Below, one piece after another: positions 1 to 5,087 of a DNA stretch of 10,951 bases. Positions within the stretch are counted from its first letter, which is position 1, and every line of letters begins with the position of its first letter. The translations under genes were made by a program, and so were the position numbers. Origin of the DNA: Bordetella parapertussis. Lineage in GTDB: Bacteria > Pseudomonadota > Gammaproteobacteria > Burkholderiales > Burkholderiaceae_B. The stretch is from NCBI GenBank assembly GCA_945862495.1, contig CAMAYM010000084.1, forward strand, positions 1 to 10,951, written 5' to 3'. The notes under the pieces are model-generated. The model did not search any database, was not told where the DNA came from, and worked only from the letters and a program-made list of their open reading frames with translations.

Positions 1-34
1 AGCGCACACATTTAGTCGCGCGCTAAACAGTCTC

Positions 35-1492
35 TTAGGCAGTACCACCGACGGTAAGACCTTCCATCTTGATGGTTGGCATGCCAACACCGACAGGCAC
101 GCTCTGCCCTTCTTTGCCGCAAGTGCCCACACCGCTATCGAGTTTCATATTGTTACCAATCATACTGACTCGATTCATCGCCTCAGGTCCACTACCGATC
201 AAGGTGGCTCCCTTGATCGGATACGTAATGCGACCATTCTCGATCATGTAGGCTTCAGAGGCAGAAAAAACGAACTTACCGCTGGTGATATCCACCTGAC
301 CGCCACCAAAATTGGCAGCGTAAATTCCTTTTTTAACTGAACCAATCATTTCTTGGGGATCTTCTTTTCCAGAGAGCATAAAGGTGTTAGTCATTCGTGG
401 CATAGGCAAGTGCGCAAACGACTCACGACGCCCATTTCCCGTGACTCCGGTTTTCATTAAGCGCGCATTAAGGGTGTCCTGAAGATAACCACGCAAAATA
501 CCATCTTCTATCAGCACATTGCGCTGCGTAGGATTACCCTCATCATCGACATTGAGGGAGCCGCGTCGACCTTCGATGGTGCCATCGTCCACCACAGTCA
601 CGCCCTTAGACGCGACCCGCTGACCTACTTTGCCGGAGAACACGCTCGAGCCCTTACGATTGAAATCCCCCTCGAGACCGTGCCCAACCGCTTCATGCAA
701 CAAAATTCCTGGCCAACCCGCAGCGAGCACCACTGTCATCTCACCCGCAGGTGCGGGACGTGCATCCAGATTAATCATGGCCTCGTGAACCGCTAAATCC
801 ACGTAATGGCGAAGCGTCTCTTCAGAAAAATACTCCAAGCCAGAACGACCGCCCCCGCCGGAATGACCTGTCTCTCTGCGCCCATTTCGCTCCACTACAA
901 CGGAAAGGGATAAACGCACCAAAGGACGTACATCTGCAGTGAGACGTCCATCGCTACCGGCAATCATGACGACGTCGTACTCCATGCCAAGGCTTGCCAT
1001 CACTTGTTTAACGTGTGGGTCTTTCGCGCGTGCCATTTTTTCAACACGCTCAAGCAGTCCGACCTTTTCAGGCGCGGTCATTGTCGTCAAAGGGTCTACC
1101 GGCTGGTAAAGACTCAAGTTTCGCTGAGCTTGCGTCGACTGCACGCGTGCCTTGCCAGCCCCTTGACGCGCAATGCTACGCACCGCATGTGCCGAGGACA
1201 TCAACGCATCTGAAGACAATGTGTCCGAATACGCAAAGGCCGTTTTTTCGCCGGCAACAGCCCGCACACCGACACCCTGACTGATAGAAAAACTGCCCGT
1301 TTTGACAATGCCTTCCTCGAGGCTCCAACCTTCGCTGCGCGTGTATTGGAAGTACAAGTCCGCGTAGTCCACCTTGTGCGTAAAAATCTCACCTAGGGCG
1401 CGACTAAGATCAGACTCGCTCAGGCCCCAAGGGTCCAGCAGCAGTGATTTTGCGGTGGAGAGTGATGCAATAGCAGGATCAGTCAGTTTCAT
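35..1492 (-). CDS. tldD: TldD zinc metalloprotease subunit
   Basis: The 485-residue product matches TldD of the TldD/PmbA (peptidase U62) family along its full length. Seen in the sequence: the HExxxH zinc motif HEAVGH at residues 266-271 (His266, Glu267, His271) and a late cysteine, Cys458, in GTCGKEGQ, the position of the third metal ligand in this family. The N-terminal half carries the usual SxSQGVGVR-type region (about 69-77). In E. coli, TldD pairs with TldE (PmbA) in a cytosolic protease that trims unfolded or ribosomally made peptides such as microcin B17 precursor and the CcdA antitoxin; no tldE/pmbA lies in this window. The ATG overlaps the stop of the upstream amidase gene (ATGA at 1489-1492) and has no clear Shine-Dalgarno sequence, so translation is probably coupled. 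Identity is very secure; the physiological substrate is unknown. Confidence 0.96.
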   Translation of the reverse strand: MKLTDPAIASLSTAKSLLLDPWGLSESDLSRALGEIFTHKVDYADLYFQYTRSEGWSLEEGIVKTGSFSISQGVGVRAVAGEKTAFAYSDTLSSDALMSSAHAVRSIARQGAGKARVQSTQAQRNLSLYQPVDPLTTMTAPEKVGLLERVEKMARAKDPHVKQVMASLGMEYDVVMIAGSDGRLTADVRPLVRLSLSVVVERNGRRETGHSGGGGRSGLEYFSEETLRHYVDLAVHEAMINLDARPAPAGEMTVVLAAGWPGILLHEAVGHGLEGDFNRKGSSVFSGKVGQRVASKGVTVVDDGTIEGRRGSLNVDDEGNPTQRNVLIEDGILRGYLQDTLNARLMKTGVTGNGRRESFAHLPMPRMTNTFMLSGKEDPQEMIGSVKKGIYAANFGGGQVDITSGKFVFSASEAYMIENGRITYPIKGATLIGSGPEAMNRVSMIGNNMKLDSGVGTCGKEGQSVPVGVGMPTIKMEGLTVGGTA

Positions 1493-2349
1493 TTATCAGC
1501 AAATAATGTTCGATGCATAAGCGCTGGCAAGGATTGCCGCACCTCTTTTAAGCGACTAGGCTCTATCGTACCGCTTACGATACCCTCATGCTCGGGTAAC
1601 ACCTCTAGGATATCTCCCCAAGGGTCGATCAGCATCGAATGTCCCCAAGTCCGGCGACCATTCTCATGAACACCTCCCTGAGCGGGGGCCAGCACATAGC
1701 ATTGGTTTTCAACAGCACGAGCGCGCAACAACAGCTCCCAATGTGCCTGTCCAGTTGTATAGGTGAAGGCTGAGGGCACCAAAATCAAGTCCACTTGACC
1801 CAGCGACCGATAAAGCTCAGGAAATCTTAAGTCGTAGCAAATAGATAAACCAAGCGTAATGTCTGGGGTCACTAAACGAGCTACACGGTCCCCCGCCAAA
1901 ATAGCGCGTGACTCGTCATAACTCTCTCCCCCCCGCGCAAAACTAAATAAATGTATTTTGTCGTAGCGGGCGAGTTGTTTGCCATCAGGCCCATAAACTA
2001 GTTGAGTATTAAATACTCGTCCAATATCTGGAGAAACCAGTGGAATGCTTCCCGAGGACAAATAAATACCGTGTCGCGCAGCCGCCACTGATAAAAAAGT
2101 TTGTATCGGCCCACTGCCCTCCGACTCAGCGACGGAGAGCTTGTCGGTTTCTTTACGCCCCATCAAACAAAAATACTCGGGCAATACAACCAATTTTGCA
2201 CCCTGGGCAGCTGCACGTGCAATCCACATATCGGCCGTTTCTATATTTCGCTCAACACACGAAGCAGAAACCATCTGAATTGCTGCAACTTTAAAAGGTA
2301 GCGGCAAGCAATCCTCAGCCGTATATTTAAAAGAAACTGAATTTGGCAT
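1489..2349 (-). CDS. Carbon-nitrogen hydrolase, Nit/deaminated glutathione amidase-like
   Basis: Nitrilase-superfamily amidase of 286 residues. The Glu-Lys-Cys catalytic triad is visible: Glu58 in LPEYF, Lys131 in YDKIHLF and Cys171 in SICYDLRFPELYR. The CYDLRFPELYR block and the YDKIHLF block resemble the Nit branch (NIT1, E. coli YbeM), whose known activity is hydrolysis of deaminated glutathione, a metabolite-repair reaction. That specific substrate is an inference here. An in-frame GTG at 2367 would add six residues but has no ribosome binding site; the ATG at 2349 has GGAA eight bases upstream and was chosen. The core domain begins only around residue 20 (KVAAIQM), so there is a short N-terminal extension. 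The gene overlaps tldD by 4 bases and is its likely operon partner. What else it could be: another omega-amidase or aliphatic amidase of the same superfamily. Confidence 0.9.
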   Translation of the reverse strand: MPNSVSFKYTAEDCLPLPFKVAAIQMVSASCVERNIETADMWIARAAAQGAKLVVLPEYFCLMGRKETDKLSVAESEGSGPIQTFLSVAAARHGIYLSSGSIPLVSPDIGRVFNTQLVYGPDGKQLARYDKIHLFSFARGGESYDESRAILAGDRVARLVTPDITLGLSICYDLRFPELYRSLGQVDLILVPSAFTYTTGQAHWELLLRARAVENQCYVLAPAQGGVHENGRRTWGHSMLIDPWGDILEVLPEHEGIVSGTIEPSRLKEVRQSLPALMHRTLFADK

Positions 2350-2408
2350 ATTAATTTCCAATTGCACAATGAGTAATTCTAATATTTTCTTAATATTAAT
2401 AAAACTTA

Positions 2409-2414
2409 ATTATA
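2409..2414 (-). promoter_or_regulatory. Possible -10 element of the amidase-tldD operon
   Basis: The minus strand reads TATAAT, a perfect sigma-70 -10 hexamer, about 60 bases before the chosen ATG of the amidase gene. No good -35 hexamer stands 16-18 bases upstream. Because the surrounding DNA is very A+T-rich, a chance match is quite possible. Confidence 0.25.
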
Positions 2415-2531
2415 TTAATGCGCACAGATGGAATATTTATTTTTAAAACTAAGATTTAATATGACAAAAATGTATGAAATATTGAGATAAATATAATTAT
2501 TTACCATATACTTCAAATCAAGATTATTATG

Positions 2532-2560
2532 TTTACATCTTTCGTTTATTTAAAATTATC
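2532..2560 (+). promoter_or_regulatory. Possible promoter of the H-NS-like gene
   Basis: TTTACA (2532-2537) followed after 17 bases by ATTATC (2555-2560) resembles a sigma-70 promoter, placing a start about 18 bases before the ATG at 2585. The -35 is good and the -10 weak. A second TTTACC lies at 2500-2505. In such A+T-rich DNA these matches are weak evidence. Confidence 0.25.
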
Positions 2561-2584
2561 TTTAACTTTTTATCAGAGCAGGTT

Positions 2585-2956
2585 ATGACACTTCAAAATT
2601 ACGCAAGCCAGCAAGCAAAAATTCAAAAAGAAATCGAACGCCTCAACAAACAGGCTCAGCTTTTGCAAAGCAAGCAGCGCAAACCTGTCATTTCTAGCAT
2701 TTTGCGCTCCATGAAAGAATACGGCATTACCCCTGAGGAAATCTCAGCCGCCTTCGGAAAGCCAAGTGCAAAAGTACGACAATCTGACCTCGTCAAGTCA
2801 CCTAAGCCAGTAAAAGCCTCTAGCACTAAAAAACCTGTGGCGCCCAAATATCGCCACCCTGAAAGCTCCGCCACCTGGACGGGTCGCGGTAAAGCCCCCC
2901 TTTGGATCGTTGAAGCTGAAAAAAATGGGCAATCGCGTCAACAATTTTTGATTTGA
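2585..2956 (+). CDS. H-NS family nucleoid-associated DNA-binding protein
   Basis: Small basic protein of 123 residues with the two-part H-NS layout. Residues 1-31 are rich in K, Q, E and L and fit the N-terminal coiled-coil oligomerisation segment. A linker rich in K, S and P (about 62-87) follows. The C-terminal DNA-binding domain starts at PKYRHPES (87-94) and holds the core TWTGRGKAP (97-105), then LWI (106-108). In this family the WxGRG loop inserts into the minor groove of A+T-rich DNA, and proteins of this kind (BpH3, MvaT-unlike H-NS of Burkholderiales) silence A+T-rich or acquired genes and compact the nucleoid. Burkholderiales genomes usually carry several paralogues, so no symbol is given. 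The ribosome binding site is poor: GAG at 2576-2578, six bases before the ATG. The gene stands alone, with a strong terminator after it. Autoregulation through the A+T-rich spacer upstream is likely but inferred. Confidence 0.9.
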   Translation: MTLQNYASQQAKIQKEIERLNKQAQLLQSKQRKPVISSILRSMKEYGITPEEISAAFGKPSAKVRQSDLVKSPKPVKASSTKKPVAPKYRHPESSATWTGRGKAPLWIVEAEKNGQSRQQFLI

Positions 2957-3002
2957 TCTGATCTCTAAATATATTTAAATCAAATACACCAATGGTTTGA
3001 TA

Positions 3003-3038
3003 AAAAAAGGCCGAGAAGTTAGCTTCTCGGCCTTTTTT
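3003..3038. terminator. Bidirectional intrinsic terminator between H-NS-like gene and Bug gene
   Basis: A perfect 10-base-pair G+C-containing stem (GGCCGAGAAG at 3009-3018 with CTTCTCGGCC at 3023-3032) closes a 4-base TTAG loop. It is flanked by A runs on the left and T runs on the right that extend the pairing by six A-T pairs. It lies between two convergent genes and should stop transcription from both sides. Confidence 0.93.
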
Positions 3039-3056
3039 CAATATCATTTAATATGC

Positions 3057-4046
3057 TTAATCAATGGTGGCACCAGAAGCACGAACAGCCTTGCCCCATT
3101 GCTCCAGATCGTTATTAATGACTTTCTGAAACTCAGGCAGCGTCGTAATGAGCGTAGATGCACCCCGAGCGCGCAACTGATCCACAACCTTTGGCTCTGC
3201 TAGGACTTTATTTATTTCTGCATGAATCTTTTCACGCAATCCCAAAGGTGTTGCGCTATTTACAAAAAAGGCAAACCAAGAGTCCAGCGCCAAGGCAGGA
3301 TAGCCTGCCTCACCAAAGGTCGGTACATTCGGCAACGCCTCAGAACGACGCGTCGCGGAAGCTGCCAAGGGGCGAACCGCCCCACTCTTGATCTGGCTCA
3401 TAACAGATGGTGCGCTTGCATAGACGCCCTGCACTTGCCCCCCCATCACATCAGTCAACGCCGGAGCAACCCCTTTGTAAGGAACATGGGTAGTTTTAAT
3501 ATCAGCAGCCAAACCTAACATCTCATTGAGTAAATGATTGACTGAACCATTTCCCGAAGAGGCGATATTAATTTTTCCTGGGTGGGCTTTTGCATAGGCC
3601 ACATATTCGGCAATATTATTAACTGGTAGAGCGGGATTTACGACTAAAACAAATGGCAAAGTAGCAAGTGAGGCAATCGGTGCTAAATCCTTGACCATGT
3701 CAAAAGACATTTTTTTGTAAAGTGAAGGATTAATCGCATGGGTGCCTGAATAACTCATTAACCATGTCGCGCCATCACTAGGGGATTTTGCGACCGCCTC
3801 GCTGCCGATATTACCACCCGCCCCAGGACGATTTTCAACAACGATGGTGGTGTTCCAGCGCTGGCTTAACTCTGCGGCCATCAGTCGTGAAATCGCATCA
3901 GAAGCACCACCAGCAGCTTGTGGAACAACAATTTTGATTGATTTACCCACAAGTTCCGATGGAATTTGAGCCATGACATTCAAAGACATCGATAAGGCCA
4001 CTGAACCAAAAATCAATGTTGTCAGTTGACGTAAGTTTTTTTTCAT
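3057..4046 (-). CDS. Bug-family (TctC-type) periplasmic solute-binding protein
   Basis: Mature receptor of the tripartite tricarboxylate transporter (TTT) family, 329 residues with the chosen start. A signal peptide is plain: KK near the N-terminus, a hydrophobic stretch at about 9-22 and a VMA|Q cleavage site after residue 26. Family landmarks are PQAAGGASD (42-50), VVENRPGAGGNIG (69-81), the VPYKG motif (188-192) and VPTFGEAGYP (241-250). Bug proteins bind small, often carboxylated or aromatic, ligands in the periplasm; the ligand here cannot be predicted. A TTG 39 bases further up would place 13 extra residues before the signal peptide and is unlikely; the ATG at 4046 has a GTGAG ribosome binding site six bases away. 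It lies 78 bases downstream of a dioxygenase gene on the same strand. No TctA/TctB membrane subunits are adjacent, as is usual for orphan Bug receptors. Confidence 0.94.
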   Translation of the reverse strand: MKKNLRQLTTLIFGSVALSMSLNVMAQIPSELVGKSIKIVVPQAAGGASDAISRLMAAELSQRWNTTIVVENRPGAGGNIGSEAVAKSPSDGATWLMSYSGTHAINPSLYKKMSFDMVKDLAPIASLATLPFVLVVNPALPVNNIAEYVAYAKAHPGKINIASSGNGSVNHLLNEMLGLAADIKTTHVPYKGVAPALTDVMGGQVQGVYASAPSVMSQIKSGAVRPLAASATRRSEALPNVPTFGEAGYPALALDSWFAFFVNSATPLGLREKIHAEINKVLAEPKVVDQLRARGASTLITTLPEFQKVINNDLEQWGKAVRASGATID

Positions 4047-4052
4047 TTTGTT

Positions 4053-4057
4053 CTCAC
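4053..4057 (-). promoter_or_regulatory. Ribosome binding site deciding the Bug gene start
   Basis: The minus strand reads GTGAG with six bases to the ATG at 4046. This, with the signal peptide that begins exactly there, fixes the start against the upstream in-frame TTG at 4085. Confidence 0.7.
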
Positions 4058-4097
4058 TTAAAAAATTAATCGTTATTTTTATCAATATTAATTATGC

Positions 4098-4127
4098 ATA
4101 CTGAGTATAAATACTTATTAATACTCA
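4098..4127. repeat. Short ATACT/AGTAT repeat cluster in the dioxygenase-Bug gap
   Basis: The pentamer ATACT occurs at 4098-4102, 4111-4115 and 4121-4125, and its complement AGTAT at 4104-4108. This makes an 11-base odd palindrome (ATACTGAGTAT, 4098-4108) and a longer 7-base inverted repeat, TGAGTAT (4102-4108) with ATACTCA (4121-4127), the last arm touching the dioxygenase stop codon. It could be an operator, a weak hairpin that tunes downstream expression, or chance in A+T-rich DNA. Confidence 0.4.
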
Positions 4128-4961
4128 TTTAGGCTGATCACCCTTTAAGGTAATGCGATGCAGCAGGCGCTTATGACCATGATAATCATTAATCGGGTTA
4201 TGTAAAACGCAACGGTTATCCCATAACGCGATCGATCCTGCTCTCCACGCGAACCGGCAGGTAAACTCAGGCCTGACCTGGTGCGCAAATAAATACTTGA
4301 GAAGTGGCTCACTTTCCTCCTCGGTCCAACCGACAAAGCGTGTAGTGTGACCGGGGTTGACATACAAAGCGCGACGGCCCGTCTCGGGATGAACACGTAC
4401 AACGGGGTGCTCAGCACTAAGCTCCTCACGCTCAGACGTCTTACCTGAGTCCGCCAAGCGATCCTCGCGCGTTTTTGTCACGGCGGCCTTTGCAGAAGAA
4501 TTTACTGCGTACATCCCCGTGAGCGTCTCTTGCAACGCCGGCGAAAGAGACTCAAACGCGGCGTAATTGCTCGAAAATAAGGTATCTCCACCATACGGAG
4601 GAATTTCGCGCGCAATCAACATTGTCGCCATCGGAGGCACTTTTAAGTAGGTGGTGTCCGTGTGCCATACCCCACCGAAATTATGCTTTTCATGCGGCAA
4701 TTTCAATACGGGAATAATTAAGGGAAAATCAGGCAAGCCCTTAACAAACGGATATTCCACGACCTCACCAAAGCGCATCGCAAAATTTTGGAAGGTTTCG
4801 CAATCAAGTGGTTGATCGCGGAAGAAGATCACACCATATTTCAACCAAATCTCTCGGATCTGTGCGATTTGATCATCACTGACCTTGCCCTGCAGATCAA
4901 TACCATGAATCTCTGCGCCCACGGCACCCGACAATGGTCTCACTTCAAGTTTTACATTCAT
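4125..4961 (-). CDS. TauD/TfdA-family Fe(II)/2-oxoglutarate-dependent dioxygenase
   Basis: The 278-residue product starts with the family hallmark of a PLSGAVGAEIHGIDL segment (9-23). The iron ligands are visible: His100 and Asp102 in the HxD motif WHTDTTY, and the distal His254 in WDNRCVLHNPINDY. Thr127 (GGDTLF) and Arg269 (LHRITL) fit the 2-oxoglutarate contacts of TauD. Enzymes of this family hydroxylate sulfonates, aryloxyalkanoates, sulfates or other small acids using O2 and 2-oxoglutarate, in the cytosol; which substrate applies here is open, and taurine should not be assumed. An in-frame TTG at 5060 would add 33 residues unlike the family N-terminus, so the ATG at 4961 was chosen, although its ribosome binding site is poor. 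The Bug receptor gene follows after 78 bases on the same strand, which suggests one transcript for uptake and oxidation of one compound. Confidence 0.92.
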   Translation of the reverse strand: MNVKLEVRPLSGAVGAEIHGIDLQGKVSDDQIAQIREIWLKYGVIFFRDQPLDCETFQNFAMRFGEVVEYPFVKGLPDFPLIIPVLKLPHEKHNFGGVWHTDTTYLKVPPMATMLIAREIPPYGGDTLFSSNYAAFESLSPALQETLTGMYAVNSSAKAAVTKTREDRLADSGKTSEREELSAEHPVVRVHPETGRRALYVNPGHTTRFVGWTEEESEPLLKYLFAHQVRPEFTCRFAWRAGSIALWDNRCVLHNPINDYHGHKRLLHRITLKGDQPK

Positions 4962-5087
4962 TGCGTTGACATTATTAGAACCAAACGAACCTGAATCATA
5001 GGACAGAAACAAGGTTTTATCGGCTAGATTATCAGGTTTTTCTACGCAAGGATCATACAATGGTGCAGATTATTTAAGGACGACAGC
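4962..5087. promoter_or_regulatory. Divergent control region between dioxygenase and pepN
   Basis: These 126 bases must hold promoters for both the dioxygenase-Bug pair (minus) and pepN (plus). A TACAAT at 5056-5061 on the plus strand and a TATGAT at 5052-5057 on the minus strand could be overlapping -10 elements. Neither has a convincing -35 at the proper distance. No clear operator palindrome was found. Confidence 0.35.
5076..5080 (+). promoter_or_regulatory. Ribosome binding site of pepN
   Basis: AAGGA stands seven bases before the ATG at 5088, a near-ideal spacing that supports this start. Confidence 0.8.

Larger units (their letters stand above)
2350..2584. promoter_or_regulatory. A+T-rich divergent intergenic region
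   Basis: This spacer separates the amidase-tldD pair (minus) from the H-NS-like gene (plus). Hand count gives 34 G or C in the 180 bases 2401-2580, about 81% A+T, far above the coding DNA around it. It contains a perfect palindrome TTAATATTAA (2390-2399), several ATTAAT/TTAATA repeats and A/T runs. I see no ORF with a ribosome binding site and no strong hairpin. The composition suits H-NS-family binding and divergent promoters, which is inference. Confidence 0.55.

Noticed and set aside
11..27. TTTAG...CTAAA inverted repeat downstream of tldD
   Set aside because: Only five base pairs around a seven-base loop and no T run on the minus strand, so it is too weak to call a terminator.
2997..3047. 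Apparent repeats between short frames on both strands around 3000-3047 (similar KKGREANFSAFF and KKGREVSFSAFF translations)
   Set aside because: The similarity comes from reading the perfect terminator stem on both strands; it is not a pair of related genes.
4962..5060. 33-residue N-terminal extension of the dioxygenase from a TTG codon
   Set aside because: The family N-terminus begins at the internal ATG; the extension would run through most of the divergent promoter region of pepN and has no homologous look.
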